Below are positions 31,830-42,115 of a stretch of DNA of 64,000 nt, in pieces. Location of the stretch: assembly GCA_947626105.1 (NCBI GenBank), contig CANQQY010000006.1, positions 1-64,000 on the forward strand, written 5' to 3'. Every line of letters starts with the position of its first letter. Positions within the stretch are counted from its first letter, which is position 1. The notes beneath the pieces are model-generated. The model was given only the letters and a program-made list of their open reading frames with translations, searched no databases and was not told where the DNA came from. Source of the DNA: an uncultured Clostridia bacterium. Lineage in GTDB: Bacteria > Bacillota > Clostridia > Christensenellales > Borkfalkiaceae. A program made the position numbers and the translations under genes.

Positions 31830-33653
31830 GTATTTGGAGACGATCCCATAGGAATGCGGCTTGATCTGATATTCCGACGAAAAGATCTCGCCCGAGATAT
31901 GCTCTTTCCATATGCCGCTGCATTTCAGGTCGTAAGAACATGTGCCGCAGTTGACAAAAATATATGCGCTCTCCGTTTTTGTTCTGCGGGAAAAAACAAT
32001 GAGTCCCGTATCTGCATAGACTTCCGCATATTCGCCTTCGGCAAAGACTTTTTTCAATGCTTCCGTGCGGATCTTGCCGAGTTTTGCGTAAAAATCATGC
32101 AAATCGGCGTCGATTTCATCCCACGGGAAGCATTTGCGGCAAAACGGATCCCCGTATCCTTCCATTCCCACTTCGTCGCCGTAGTAAATACACGGAACCC
32201 CGGGAAGCGTAAATTGCAGTACCGCCGCGGTTTTCAGCATTTCTTTTGCCTTTTGCAGCGTTTCTTCGTCCATGCGAAGCCGCGCCATTTCCTCTTTTTC
32301 CGAACATTCCGTTCCGCCGAACACGGTCAGAATGCGGGGCGTATCGTGCGATCCGAGGATGTTCATGAGCGAGTCGAGGGTTTGCTTCGGATAATTGTCG
32401 ACGAGCATCGCGATCGTCTCCCGCAGCAGATAGGTCATTCCCGTCTGTACGAAATTGATGATCGCGTCCTTCAAGGGATAATTCATGACGCTGTCGAGCT
32501 CGAATCCCTGCAAGTACTGCCTGCGGACGTCGTAAGAGATCTTGTTGGAGGCGTCCTCCCAGACTTCGCCGATGATCACAGCGTCGGGATCTTCGGATTT
32601 GACGGTCTCCCGTACCGATTTCAGAAAAAAATCGGGCAGTTCATCCGCAACGTCGAGGCGGTATCCGCCGATCCCGTGCCGTAGCCAATGGCGGATGACG
32701 CCGTCCTCGCCCAAAATAAAATTTTGGTAGGAGGGCGAGGTTTCGTTCACCTCGGGGAGAATATCGACCCCCCACCAACAGTCGTAAACAGACGGGAATT
32801 CCCGAAAACGGTACCAATCGGCATACGGAGAATTTTCCGACTGAAAGGCTCCGACGCTGTCGTATGTTCCGTATTTGTTGAAATAGCGGCTGTTGTCTCC
32901 CGTATGGTTGAACACGCCGTCTAAAAGAATACGGATGCCGAGCGCCTGCGCCTCCACCACGAGGCGGTCGAAGTCCTCCTCCGTGCCGAGAAGCGGATCG
33001 ACGCGCAGATAGTCGCCCGTATCGTAGCGGTGGTTGGAATACGCCTCGAAGATGGGATTGAAATAGATCGCTGTGACGCCGAGATCTTTGAGATACGGGA
33101 GTTTTTCGCGCACACCGTTGAAATTTCCCCCGAAGAAATCATTGTTTAGGATCTTTCCCGCCCCGTTCGGGCGAAAGAAAGGAAGCCCGCCCCAATCCTC
33201 GCGCAAGATCTTTCCGTCGGACACGGGATAATTCCCCGCGCCGCGGCGGAAACGGTCGGGAAAGATCTGATACATTACCCCGCCCTTGAACCAGTCAGGC
33301 GTCGTATAGCCTTCGTCGAATACCGTGATCTGCCAGTCGATCCCGTTTCCGTCCGTCGTGCCGGATCTCAAATTTCCGCATTTGAAGGGGATCCCGTCCA
33401 AAAGAAAACTGTAAAAATACAGTCCGACCTCATGAAAAACAAGGCGGATAGAAAAATCCTCTCCCCTTTTTTTCATGCAAAGCTCCATGGGCGTACCCTC
33501 GTTCCGCCACAGTTTAAGCGTACAAGTTTGAGCGGAGAATGTAGATTCTCCGCTTTCCCTGTGAAATATGTTGAGGGTCAGTTCGCTTTCCCGTGCGATC
33601 GCCCCTCTGATGCTCTTGCATGCTCTGTCGAGCGGGTCGAAATAGTAGCTCAT
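31812..33653 (-). CDS. GH13 alpha-glycosidase (neopullulanase/cyclomaltodextrinase type)
   Basis: 613 residues. An N-terminal beta domain (about 1-120) as in GH13_20 enzymes precedes the barrel. Catalytic residues are the nucleophile near D332 (GGYRLDVADE), the acid/base near E361 (IIGEVWEDA) and the stabiliser near D435 (LGSHDTPRIL). DGVFNHTG is region I, and PGVPCIYYGDEVGMEG is the conserved region after it. It has no signal peptide, so it should cut maltodextrins or glycogen branches in the cytoplasm. It is the last gene of the glg operon, three bases after glgP, and can debranch limit dextrins left by phosphorylase (inference). Confidence 0.9.
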   Translation of the reverse strand: MSYYFDPLDRACKSIRGAIARESELTLNIFHRESGESTFSAQTCTLKLWRNEGTPMELCMKKRGEDFSIRLVFHEVGLYFYSFLLDGIPFKCGNLRSGTTDGNGIDWQITVFDEGYTTPDWFKGGVMYQIFPDRFRRGAGNYPVSDGKILREDWGGLPFFRPNGAGKILNNDFFGGNFNGVREKLPYLKDLGVTAIYFNPIFEAYSNHRYDTGDYLRVDPLLGTEEDFDRLVVEAQALGIRILLDGVFNHTGDNSRYFNKYGTYDSVGAFQSENSPYADWYRFREFPSVYDCWWGVDILPEVNETSPSYQNFILGEDGVIRHWLRHGIGGYRLDVADELPDFFLKSVRETVKSEDPDAVIIGEVWEDASNKISYDVRRQYLQGFELDSVMNYPLKDAIINFVQTGMTYLLRETIAMLVDNYPKQTLDSLMNILGSHDTPRILTVFGGTECSEKEEMARLRMDEETLQKAKEMLKTAAVLQFTLPGVPCIYYGDEVGMEGYGDPFCRKCFPWDEIDADLHDFYAKLGKIRTEALKKVFAEGEYAEVYADTGLIVFSRRTKTESAYIFVNCGTCSYDLKCSGIWKEHISGEIFSSEYQIKPHSYGIVSKYYARHN

Positions 33654-33656
33654 CCT

Positions 33657-36080
33657 TTATTTCAGAGGTTTCAGGTCCCAGATCCTCGTCGCATAATCTC
33701 TCACGCTTCTGTCTGCGGAGAAATATCCCGCGCCTGCGATATTATTGAGAGATTTTCTGTTCCAGGAAACCGGATCGTTGCGGTAAAGTTTCGTCATGCT
33801 GTTTTGCGTCTGCACATAAGAATCATAGTCGGCGAGGCACATATAGGGATCCGCAACGGGCGCGTTGCGCAACAGATAGTTGGCGATATCCGCAAAGGAA
33901 CACCCGTTGAACCCGACAATGAGAGATTCAATGATCTGCCGCATGGCATAATTTTGGTTGTAATAGGCGCTGGAATTGTACCCTCTGCTCCAAATCTGCT
34001 TGACTTCGTCCGATTTGAGACCGAAGATATAGATGTTATCGGGCCCGACGCGCTCCGCCATCTCCACATTCGCGCCGTCCAGCGTGCCGATCGTGAGCGC
34101 GCCGTTGATCATGAACTTCATATTTCCCGTGCCGCTCGCTTCCTTCCCTGCAAGAGAGATCTGTTCGGAGATCTCGGACGCCGGCATCAGTTTTTCGGAC
34201 ATCGTGACATTGTAGTTTTCCATGTACACGACATTGAGCTTCTCGTTGATTTTGGGATTCTTTGCGATATCCGCCGCGAGATAGCATATGAGCTTGATGG
34301 TCTGCTTCGCCATATCGTATCCCGCAGCCGCCTTTGCGCCGAAAATATAGGTCTTGGGCAGGACGTCGAGGTTGGGATCTTCCCGCAAAGCGTTGTATTC
34401 GCTGATGATGTGGAGAACGTTCAGAAGCTGCCGCTTGTATTCGTGCATCCGCTTCGCCTGGACGTCAAAGAGCGTACTCGGGTCGATGACCGCTCCTTGG
34501 TAGTTCCTTGCGTAGGCGGCGAACTGCTCCTTTTTGACGCGCTTGATCTCGCCGAGACGTTTCAAAACGCTCTCGTCATTTTCGAATTTCTTAAATTCCG
34601 CAAGTTTTGCCGCGTCTTTTGCATACCCCTCCCCGATACAGTCGTTGAGGAGCGCGCAGAGCTCGGGATTTGACTGGTTGAGCCATCTTCTGTGCGCGAT
34701 GCCGTTCGTCACATTGCAGAACTTTTCGGGAGTATATTCGTAGAAATCGTGGAAAATGCTGTCTTTGATGATCTGGCTGTGCAGTTCCGATACGCCGTTG
34801 ACGCTGTGCGAGCCGACGACGCAGAGATTTGCCATGCGTACGGTATTATGCGAAAGGATCGCCATACGGGAGATCCTGTTCCAATCCCCCGGGAATCTGT
34901 GCCAGAGGTCGTCGCAGAAGCGGCGGTTGATCTCTTTCAGGATCCCGTAAATACGGGGCAGACGGCGGGCGATCAGATCCTCCGCCCATGTTTCGAGCGC
35001 TTCCGCCATGACCGTATGATTTGTGTAGGCGCAGGTGGCCGTCGTGATATTCCATGCGTCGTCCCAGCCGTAATAATTTTCATCGACGAGAATGCGCATA
35101 AGTTCGGGGATCGCAAGCGCGGGATGGGTATCGTTGATATGGATCGCAGCCATCGACGGGAGCAAATTCAAAGAACCGTAACGGCGTTTGTGATCGGAAA
35201 CGATACATTGCAGGGACGCCGAAACAAGGAAATATTGCTGTTTCAGGCGCAGAGACTTCCCCTCGTAGTGATTATCGGAGGGATAGAGAACTTTGGAGAT
35301 AAGCTGTGCGTCGCTGTCGTCGCGCATGACGGCTTCGTAGTTCCCCTGCGAGAACAGCTGCATATCGAATTTCTGGACGGCGCGGGAACGCCACAGACGG
35401 AGAATGCTCACCGCTTCGGAGTCTTTCCCGGAGACCATCATATCGCATGCGATCGCCTCCACTTCCCTCGCGTTGTGGTACACCGTCTCCATGCCGTGAT
35501 CCGTCCACTTCTCTTCGAGTTCTCCGTCGAAGCGGACGATAAACTGTTTATCCGAACGTTGCGTAAGCCATGCTTCGCCGCCGGGGAGCCATACGTCGGG
35601 CAGTTCCATCTGCCAGCCGTCCACGATCTTCTGCTTGAAAAGCCCGTACTGATAGCAGATAGAGAAGCCCATCGCGGGATAATTCTGCGTTGCAAGCCCG
35701 TCGAGGAAGCATGCGGCGAGTCTGCCGAGCCCCCCGTTTCCGAGCCCCGCGTCCGGCTCTTCTTCATAGAGATCGTCTAAACTTAGATTGAAATTTTTGA
35801 GCGCACCCTCGAGCGGCTTTCCGATCCCGAGATTATAGATGCTGTTTTTGAGCGAGCGTCCCAAAAGAAATTCCATGCAGAGATAATAGACGCGCTTTGC
35901 TTTCGCCGCCTTGATCTTCAAATGAAATTTCTGACGCTTTTCGAGCATGATATCCCGCACGCTCATCACGACAGCCTTATAGATCTGTTCTCTTGACGCC
36001 TCCTGCGGCCCCACGCCGAAATAGCGCGTGAGTTTGCCCGCAATCAGGCGTTCCGCTTCCTGTTCGGTTAATTTTGCCAT
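33657..36080 (-). CDS. glgP: Glycogen/maltodextrin phosphorylase
   Basis: 807 residues, full length for GT35. The pyridoxal phosphate lysine is near K654 in EASGTGNMKFMINGALTIGT; other blocks are EEEPDAGLGNGGLGRLAACF and NDTHPALAIPELMR. It releases glucose 1-phosphate from glycogen. Spacing and strand place it between glgA and the GH13 gene. The start follows a GGAG-type site. Confidence 0.96.
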   Translation of the reverse strand: MAKLTEQEAERLIAGKLTRYFGVGPQEASREQIYKAVVMSVRDIMLEKRQKFHLKIKAAKAKRVYYLCMEFLLGRSLKNSIYNLGIGKPLEGALKNFNLSLDDLYEEEPDAGLGNGGLGRLAACFLDGLATQNYPAMGFSICYQYGLFKQKIVDGWQMELPDVWLPGGEAWLTQRSDKQFIVRFDGELEEKWTDHGMETVYHNAREVEAIACDMMVSGKDSEAVSILRLWRSRAVQKFDMQLFSQGNYEAVMRDDSDAQLISKVLYPSDNHYEGKSLRLKQQYFLVSASLQCIVSDHKRRYGSLNLLPSMAAIHINDTHPALAIPELMRILVDENYYGWDDAWNITTATCAYTNHTVMAEALETWAEDLIARRLPRIYGILKEINRRFCDDLWHRFPGDWNRISRMAILSHNTVRMANLCVVGSHSVNGVSELHSQIIKDSIFHDFYEYTPEKFCNVTNGIAHRRWLNQSNPELCALLNDCIGEGYAKDAAKLAEFKKFENDESVLKRLGEIKRVKKEQFAAYARNYQGAVIDPSTLFDVQAKRMHEYKRQLLNVLHIISEYNALREDPNLDVLPKTYIFGAKAAAGYDMAKQTIKLICYLAADIAKNPKINEKLNVVYMENYNVTMSEKLMPASEISEQISLAGKEASGTGNMKFMINGALTIGTLDGANVEMAERVGPDNIYIFGLKSDEVKQIWSRGYNSSAYYNQNYAMRQIIESLIVGFNGCSFADIANYLLRNAPVADPYMCLADYDSYVQTQNSMTKLYRNDPVSWNRKSLNNIAGAGYFSADRSVRDYATRIWDLKPLK

Positions 36081-36110
36081 AGTTTGTGTGATTTCTCCTG
36101 CTGAAAAAAG

Positions 36111-37640
36111 TTATTTTAAGAGACTTAAATACATCTCTTCGTAGCAATGTGCGGAGGACGCCCAGCTGAAATCCGTCGTCATAGCGCGGTGGACGAGCTT
36201 GTTCCATTCCTCCTTGTTGTGATAGACGCCGATCGCCTCGTTGATGACGTAGAGCATGTCGTAGGCGTTGTAATCGCGGAAGGTAAAGCCGTTTCCGCCC
36301 GCGCCGTAGGGCGTGATGCTGTCGCGGAGCCCTCCCGTCTCGCGCACGATCGCGACCGTGCCGTAGCGGGAAGCGATCATTTGGGAAAGCCCGCAGGGTT
36401 CGCTCTTGGACGGCATCAGGAAAAGATCCGCCCCCGAATAGATCTTCCGCGACAGATCGGAATTGAAGGAGATGACCGACACGACTTTCCCGGGGTATCT
36501 TCTCGCAAGATCCGAAAAATAATTCTCGTAAGAAGAGTCGCCCGTCCCGAGCAGAATGAATTGCATATCCTGCCTGAGCGCCTGTTCGATGACTTCCTTA
36601 ACAAGATCGAGCCCCTTGTGCGTGACAAGGCGGGTGATCATCGCAAGGATGGGCGTTTCGGGTTTGATGGGAAGATTGAGCATACACTGCAATTCTTCCT
36701 TGCATTTCGCCTTCCCCTTTCTGTTTTCCGCGCTGTAATTTTCGAAGAGCGCAAGATCGGTCGAGGGATCGTAATAATCGGGATCGATCCCGTTCAGAAT
36801 GCCGCGGAGCTTAAAGTCGTTGCGGCGGATGATCGGGTCGAGACCGTGGGAATAATAGGGATCCTTGATCTCGTTTGCATACGTCGGAGAAACGGTCGAA
36901 AAGCACTCGCAGCACTCGATCGCCCCTTTCATCAGGTTGATGCAGCGGTCGTATTCGACGAGATTTTTGAAACGGTAGGAGATCCCGAAGAGATCTTCGA
37001 GAATATCGAGAGAATATTTGCCTTGATATTCTATGTTGTGAATGGTAAAAACGGCACGGATGAACTGGTACTCCGGACGGAAACAATAGATCGTTTTGAG
37101 ATAGAGCGCCGCGAGCGCCGCCTGCCAATCATGGCAATGCAGAATATCGGGATAGAAGCCGACAAATCCCAAAAGCTCCATGACGCCTCGGCAGAAGAAC
37201 GCAAAGCGCTCGCCGTCGTCGTAATAGCCGTAGCACCCGGGACGCTTGAAGTAGTACTCGTTATCAATGAAATAATAGGTCACGTTGTCGCAGCAGTATT
37301 CGAAAATGCCGCAATATTGGTTCCGCCACGAGAGTGTGACATATGTGTTTCCGATGAACTTGAAATCCTTTCGGAATTCCTTCTTGATGTCTTGATAGAG
37401 CGGGATCACGACGCGCACGTCGTACTTATCCTCCCGCGCAAGCGCTTTCGAGAGAGAGCCGATGACTTCCGCAAGCCCTCCCGTTGCGATAAACGGCGCC
37501 GCCTCGGAGGCGACGAAAAGAATTTTCTTTTTCGGCTCTATGCGGATCTCCGCAGGCGCCTCCGTAACGGTTTCCGGGGCTGTCTCCATGACTTCGACCG
37601 CCGCGCGTTCCTTTGCCTTCTTTTTTGTAGATTCGCTCAT
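36111..37640 (-). CDS. glgA: Glycogen synthase GlgA with N-terminal extension
   Basis: 509 residues. The GT5 core begins at about residue 40 with KKILFVASEAAPFIATGGLAE and includes HCHDWQAALAALY, GILNGIDPDYYDP and, late, MPSKSEPCGLSQMIASRYG with the catalytic Glu. The first 40 residues (SESTKKKAKERAAVEVMETAP...) are charged and Pro/Glu-rich with no equivalent in most GlgA. The usual KTGGL ADP-glucose loop reads ATGGL here, so the loop lysine is replaced by alanine. The start at 37640 has a GGGGGGA site; a longer frame upstream overlaps glgD and is not credible. Confidence 0.93.
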   Translation of the reverse strand: MSESTKKKAKERAAVEVMETAPETVTEAPAEIRIEPKKKILFVASEAAPFIATGGLAEVIGSLSKALAREDKYDVRVVIPLYQDIKKEFRKDFKFIGNTYVTLSWRNQYCGIFEYCCDNVTYYFIDNEYYFKRPGCYGYYDDGERFAFFCRGVMELLGFVGFYPDILHCHDWQAALAALYLKTIYCFRPEYQFIRAVFTIHNIEYQGKYSLDILEDLFGISYRFKNLVEYDRCINLMKGAIECCECFSTVSPTYANEIKDPYYSHGLDPIIRRNDFKLRGILNGIDPDYYDPSTDLALFENYSAENRKGKAKCKEELQCMLNLPIKPETPILAMITRLVTHKGLDLVKEVIEQALRQDMQFILLGTGDSSYENYFSDLARRYPGKVVSVISFNSDLSRKIYSGADLFLMPSKSEPCGLSQMIASRYGTVAIVRETGGLRDSITPYGAGGNGFTFRDYNAYDMLYVINEAIGVYHNKEEWNKLVHRAMTTDFSWASSAHCYEEMYLSLLK

Positions 37641-37681
37641 AATCCGATCCCCCCGCTTTTCTTTTTTTACGGTTTTTAAGT

Positions 37682-38797
37682 TTACAGCATTCTGCCCTTT
37701 CCGACGAAATAAGGCAGCGCTTCGCACCCCGCAAGATGTCTCCCGTCGCGGATGACGACATTTTTATCTGTGATCACGCAATCCAGATCGACGTTCGCAC
37801 CGATGACAGTGTCCTGCATGATGATGGAATTTTTGACGACGCTCCCCTTTTCGACCTTGACGCCGCGGAAGAGAATGGAGTTTTCGACCGTTCCTTCGAT
37901 CACGCAGCCGTCCGAAACTAGGGCGTTCTTCACGACTGCGCCTGCGGCATACTTGCTCGGCGCGGAATCGCGGATCTTCGTATAGACGTCGCGTGCGCCG
38001 AACAGCTCGTCGCGCACCTCGCGGCTCAAAAGCTCCATGCTGTGAGAATAGTAATTTTGCAGCGAACTGATCGTCGCATAGTACCCGTTGAATTTATAGC
38101 CGAAGATCCTGAGAGTATCCACATTCTTTGCGAGAATATCCCTTCCGAAGCTGGAAAGCCCCCTCGTCACGGCGTCCTGAATGGTATTGATGAGGAATTC
38201 CCTGCTCATGACCATGATATTGACGTAAAGGTTGTATTTTTCCTTTTTCAGTTTCGGGTTGATTTTGAGCCCCTTGATCCTGCCCGTCTCGTCGGGTTGG
38301 AGCGTGATGTAATAAGAGGACTGTGCGGCTTCCGTCTCTTCATGGTAGACCATGGTGATATCCGCCTGCTTTTCTTCATGGAAGCGGAGGATCTCCTGCA
38401 AATCCACGCGGGCGATGCCGTCGCAGTCGGTAATGACGACATAATCTTCGTTGCGGCGGTTCAAAAATCCCGTAATGCCCATGAGCGCTTCGAGACGGGT
38501 CGTATAGGGAGCGTCCGTCTCGTTGGAATAGGGCGGAAGCAGGATGATCCCGCCGTCTTTCCTCGCAAGATCCCAGTCCTTCCCGCTGCCGAGATGGTCG
38601 ATAAGCGACTGATAATTGTTTTTTGTGACGATCCCCACCGTCGTGATCCCAGAATTTACGATATTGGAAAGCGTAAAATCAATGAGACGGTATCTTCCGC
38701 CAAAGGGAACGGATGCCATCGTTCTGTGGCGGGAGAGTTCGGGAAGATTGTCGTCATGTATATTCGAAAAGATAACGCCTACTGCGGAATGTGCCAT
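37682..38797 (-). CDS. glgD: GlgD, glucose-1-phosphate adenylyltransferase regulatory subunit
   Basis: 371 residues. It starts MAHSAVGVIFSNIHDDNL in place of the catalytic GGxGxRL loop of GlgC, and continues with ASVPFGGRYRLIDFTLSNIV and a left-handed beta-helix at the C-terminus (NSIIMQDTVIGANVDLDCVI). Loss of the nucleotide loop is the mark of GlgD, a non-catalytic or weakly catalytic partner found in Firmicutes that raises GlgC activity. It lies 4 bases after glgC. An open frame runs upstream through glgC, but the ATG at 38797 has a GGGGG site and aligns. Confidence 0.94.
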   Translation of the reverse strand: MAHSAVGVIFSNIHDDNLPELSRHRTMASVPFGGRYRLIDFTLSNIVNSGITTVGIVTKNNYQSLIDHLGSGKDWDLARKDGGIILLPPYSNETDAPYTTRLEALMGITGFLNRRNEDYVVITDCDGIARVDLQEILRFHEEKQADITMVYHEETEAAQSSYYITLQPDETGRIKGLKINPKLKKEKYNLYVNIMVMSREFLINTIQDAVTRGLSSFGRDILAKNVDTLRIFGYKFNGYYATISSLQNYYSHSMELLSREVRDELFGARDVYTKIRDSAPSKYAAGAVVKNALVSDGCVIEGTVENSILFRGVKVEKGSVVKNSIIMQDTVIGANVDLDCVITDKNVVIRDGRHLAGCEALPYFVGKGRML

Positions 38798-38801
38798 AAG
38801 A

Positions 38802-39992
38802 TTATTCCCCCTTGTAATCCTTATCAATGATCTTGCCGCCTGCAACGGTGCCTGCGACCGTGATATTTCTGCCGAGCACGGCAATGCCGTTTCCGGCTTC
38901 CTTCGGTTCTCCGACGACAGCCCCCTCTTCGACGACGACGTTTTCGTCGATGATGGAATAGCGCACCTTTGCGCCCTTCTTGACGACGGTCCCCGCCATA
39001 ATGACGCTATCCTCGACGACAGCCCCCTCCTCGACGACGACGTTGGACGCAAGCACGGAGTGTATGACCGTTCCGTCCACTTCGCAGCCGAGAGCGACCA
39101 TGGAATTGCTCACCTGCGCGCCGTCGCCGATGTGTTCGGGCGGGGCGAGCGGATTGCGGGAATGGATCTTCCAATCCGAATCCCCCACGTCAAAGGCGGG
39201 ATCTTCGCCGAGGAGATCCATATTGGACTCCCAAAGGGAAGAGATCGTGCCCACGTCCTTCCAATAGCCGCGGAAGCGGTAAGAGAACATCTTTTCGCCC
39301 GCGTTCAGCATGGCGGGAAGAACGTCTTTGCCGAAATCCTTGGATGAGGACGGGTTTGCGTCGTCCTCTTCCAGATATTTGAACAGCTTTTCCGCGGTGA
39401 AAATGTAAATGCCCATAGACGCGAGATTGCTCTTGGGCTGTTTGGGCTTTTCCTCAAATTCGTAAATGGAGCCGTCCTCCCGCGTATTGAGGATCCCGAA
39501 GCGCGACGCTTCCTTTAAGGGAACTTCGATCGCGGCGATCGTGCAGTCGGCCCCCGTCGCCTTGTGCGCGCGGAGCATTTCCGCATAATTCATCTTATAG
39601 ATGTGGTCGCCCGACAGAATGAGGATATAGTCGGGATTGTACTTCTTCATGAAGGACATGTTCTGGTAGATCGCGTTCGCCGTGCCCTCAAACCACGACT
39701 GTTTCTTTTTCGCCTGATAAGGCGAAAGGATATGCACGCCGCCGAACGCGCGGTCGAGATCCCACGGCTGTCCGTTGCCGATGTATTCGTTGAGCTCGAG
39801 CGGTTCGTACTGCGTGAGAACGCCCACCGTGTCGATCCCCGAATTGACGCAGTTGGAGAGCGGGAAATCAATGATACGGTATTTCGCGCCGAACGCAACC
39901 GCAGGTTTTGCGATGTTGTTGGTGAGGGCGTACAGCCTCGACCCCTGTCCACCGGCAAGGAGCATCGCAACGCATTCCTTTTTTCTAAGCAT
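38802..39992 (-). CDS. glgC: Glucose-1-phosphate adenylyltransferase (ADP-glucose pyrophosphorylase)
   Basis: 396 residues. The nucleotide loop is [16 protein letters not shown], with [22 protein letters not shown], the substrate block [12 protein letters not shown] and [12 protein letters not shown]. The C-terminal hexapeptide beta-helix repeats V-x-x-x-A pattern ([19 protein letters not shown]). It makes ADP-glucose for GlgA and pairs with GlgD. Confidence 0.96.
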   Translation of the reverse strand: MLRKKECVAMLLAGGQGSRLYALTNNIAKPAVAFGAKYRIIDFPLSNCVNSGIDTVGVLTQYEPLELNEYIGNGQPWDLDRAFGGVHILSPYQAKKKQSWFEGTANAIYQNMSFMKKYNPDYILILSGDHIYKMNYAEMLRAHKATGADCTIAAIEVPLKEASRFGILNTREDGSIYEFEEKPKQPKSNLASMGIYIFTAEKLFKYLEEDDANPSSSKDFGKDVLPAMLNAGEKMFSYRFRGYWKDVGTISSLWESNMDLLGEDPAFDVGDSDWKIHSRNPLAPPEHIGDGAQVSNSMVALGCEVDGTVIHSVLASNVVVEEGAVVEDSVIMAGTVVKKGAKVRYSIIDENVVVEEGAVVGEPKEAGNGIAVLGRNITVAGTVAGGKIIDKDYKGE

Positions 39993-40013
39993 ATTTTTAC
40001 CCCCAAAGTTTGA

Positions 40014-41960
40014 TTATGAATTTTTGCCGTTTTTATCGCTCTTTGCCTTCGGCGTACGGGGCGCATCGGACTCCCGCACGAGGTAGAGGCATGTGAGTTT
40101 CGGGACGGGAAGCCGCAAGGAGTAATCTCTCCCGTGGCTCGGTTTTTTGACCGCGGAATATACCCTCTTTGTCAGTTTTCCCGCTCCACCGTATTTTTTA
40201 TCGTCCGAACAGAAAATGATCCTGTATTTTCCCTTTTCATTGACCCCGAGAAGATAGTCCGTAGCGTCGACGCCCGAGTATGATGTCACGCATAGTACTT
40301 CGTTCCCGGCCTTATCCCTGCGGATAAAGGCGACGATGTTGCGGTCGGCGTCGTCGGGAGCAAGCCATTCGAACCCATCCCAGCTGTCCTCGATCTCGTA
40401 GAGCGCGGGCGTATCCAGATAGAAATGATTGAGTTCTTTGACATACCCCGAAAGCGCCCTGTGCATATCGTACTCATCGCGCAGGAAGAATTCGATCCCC
40501 TCCTGATAGTTCCATTCCTTGAATTGCCCGATCTCATAGCCCATAAAATTGAGTTTTTTCCCGGGGTGCGCCGTCATATATCCGAGGAAGGCGCGTACGC
40601 CCGCAAATTTTTCTTCGTAATCGCCGGGCATTTTATTGATGAGAGAGCATTTTCCGTGGACGACCTCGTCGTGCGAGATCGGTAAGACGTAGTTCTCGGA
40701 AAACGCATACATCATGGAGAAGGTAAGTTTATTGTGGCAGCCCATGCGGAAATAGGGATTTTGGCAAAGGTAGGAGAGCATATCGTTCATCCAGCCCATA
40801 TTCCATTTGAAGTTGAATCCGAGTCCCCCGACGGAGGCGGGCTTAGTGACGAGTCCCCACGCCGTACTCTCCTCCGCGATCATCATCGCATACGGGAAAC
40901 GGCGGAACACCGCTTCGTTCAGGCGGCGCAAGAAGGCGATCGCCTCCAAATTCTTATTTTCACCGTAGATATTGGGCACCCATTCGCCGGGCCGCTTGTC
41001 ATAATCCAGATAGAGCATGGAAGCAACGGCGTCCACGCGGAGCCCGTCCACATGAAATTTATCGAAGAAAAAGCACGCGCCCGAAATAAGGAAGGAGAGT
41101 ACTTCCTCCCTTCCGTAATCGAACCTGCGGGTACCCCAGCTCTTGTGCTCCATACGGTCCCACTGGCTGCTCTCGTAGAGGGGCTGTCCGTCAAATTCAT
41201 AGAGCCCGTGCGCGTCCTTCGGGAAGTGCGCGGGGACCCAATCGAGAATGACGCCGATCCCCGCCTGATGGAAGCAATCGACGAGATACATAAAGTCCTT
41301 CGGCGTGCCGAGGCGGGATGTGACAGCAAAATAGCCCGTGACCTGATACCCCCACGATCCGTCAAAGGGATACTCCGTAACGGGCATAAATTCGACGTGC
41401 GTGTAGCCCATCTCCTTCACGTAAGAGACTAGTTCGGACGCGAGTTCGCGGTAAGAAAGGTAGTTCCCGTCCTCATGCTTCTTCCACGAAAGAAGATTAA
41501 CTTCATAGATATTGACGGGGGAAGCGAAGATATTTCTGCCTTTCAGACCGTCGAAATAGGTCTTGTCCCCCCATACATATCCGTCCGTATCGTAGAGTTT
41601 GGAAGCGGTCGCGGGGGGCGTTTCGGTGTGGAAGCCGACGGGATCCGCTTTGAGGATCTGCCTTCCGTCCGCCGTCGTAATGCAGTATTTATAGATGTCG
41701 TATTCTTTCAGACCTTCGATAAAGAGCTCCCAGGTTTCCCCGTCCACCATGCGTTCCATCACGTTTGCGTCCGCATTCCATCCGTTGAAATCCCCAACGA
41801 CGGAAACGGAGCGCGCATGGGGCGCCCAAACGCGGAACACATATCCCACTTTGCCGCTTGATACCGTCTTATGCGCGCCGAAGATCTCGTAGATCCTGTC
41901 GTTTTTTCCGTGATGATACAGATAGAGCGGAAAATCCGTCTCTTTTGTCGTATAGTCCAT
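40014..41960 (-). CDS. glgB: 1,4-alpha-glucan branching enzyme
   Basis: 648 residues. An N-terminal CBM48 domain (YVFRVWAPHARSVSVVGDFN) precedes the GH13 barrel with D near 309 (GLRVDAVASMLYLD), E near 362 (IAEESTAW) and the HDEVVHGK block near 429. It introduces alpha-1,6 branches in glycogen. It is the first gene of the glg operon, with a sigma-A promoter about 60 bases upstream. At 40282-40297 the coding strand holds a degenerate copy of the dispersed word (GAAGTACTATG then GACATCATA). Confidence 0.96.
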   Translation of the reverse strand: MDYTTKETDFPLYLYHHGKNDRIYEIFGAHKTVSSGKVGYVFRVWAPHARSVSVVGDFNGWNADANVMERMVDGETWELFIEGLKEYDIYKYCITTADGRQILKADPVGFHTETPPATASKLYDTDGYVWGDKTYFDGLKGRNIFASPVNIYEVNLLSWKKHEDGNYLSYRELASELVSYVKEMGYTHVEFMPVTEYPFDGSWGYQVTGYFAVTSRLGTPKDFMYLVDCFHQAGIGVILDWVPAHFPKDAHGLYEFDGQPLYESSQWDRMEHKSWGTRRFDYGREEVLSFLISGACFFFDKFHVDGLRVDAVASMLYLDYDKRPGEWVPNIYGENKNLEAIAFLRRLNEAVFRRFPYAMMIAEESTAWGLVTKPASVGGLGFNFKWNMGWMNDMLSYLCQNPYFRMGCHNKLTFSMMYAFSENYVLPISHDEVVHGKCSLINKMPGDYEEKFAGVRAFLGYMTAHPGKKLNFMGYEIGQFKEWNYQEGIEFFLRDEYDMHRALSGYVKELNHFYLDTPALYEIEDSWDGFEWLAPDDADRNIVAFIRRDKAGNEVLCVTSYSGVDATDYLLGVNEKGKYRIIFCSDDKKYGGAGKLTKRVYSAVKKPSHGRDYSLRLPVPKLTCLYLVRESDAPRTPKAKSDKNGKNS

Positions 41961-42025
41961 ATTCCACCTTTACGCTTTGTCCATATCGGTCCGTTTGAAA
42001 GGAGCGCTCTGCCCGAACCTATCCT

Positions 42026-42054
42026 ATTATACTATATTTGCGCTTCACTTTCAA
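42026..42054 (-). promoter_or_regulatory. Promoter of the glg operon
   Basis: Minus strand: -35 TTGAAA (42049-42054), spacer 17, -10 TATAAT (42026-42031). The leader is about 60 bases, longer than for most genes in this window. Confidence 0.8.
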
Positions 42055-42085
42055 TACCAAATTTTAATTTTTCTTCCCTTTTTCC

Positions 42086-42111
42086 AAAAAAATCCTCCGC
42101 GTAGCGGAGGA
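42086..42111 (-). terminator. Terminator of murC
   Basis: TCCTCCGC (42093-42100) and GCGGAGGA (42104-42111) form a tight stem; on the minus strand a run of seven T follows. It lies right after the murC stop. Confidence 0.9.
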
Positions 42112-42115
42112 AAAT

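Noticed and set aside
38798..39052. Upstream extension of GlgD
   Set aside because: It runs inside glgC in another frame; the ATG at 38797 has a ribosome site and aligns with GlgD.
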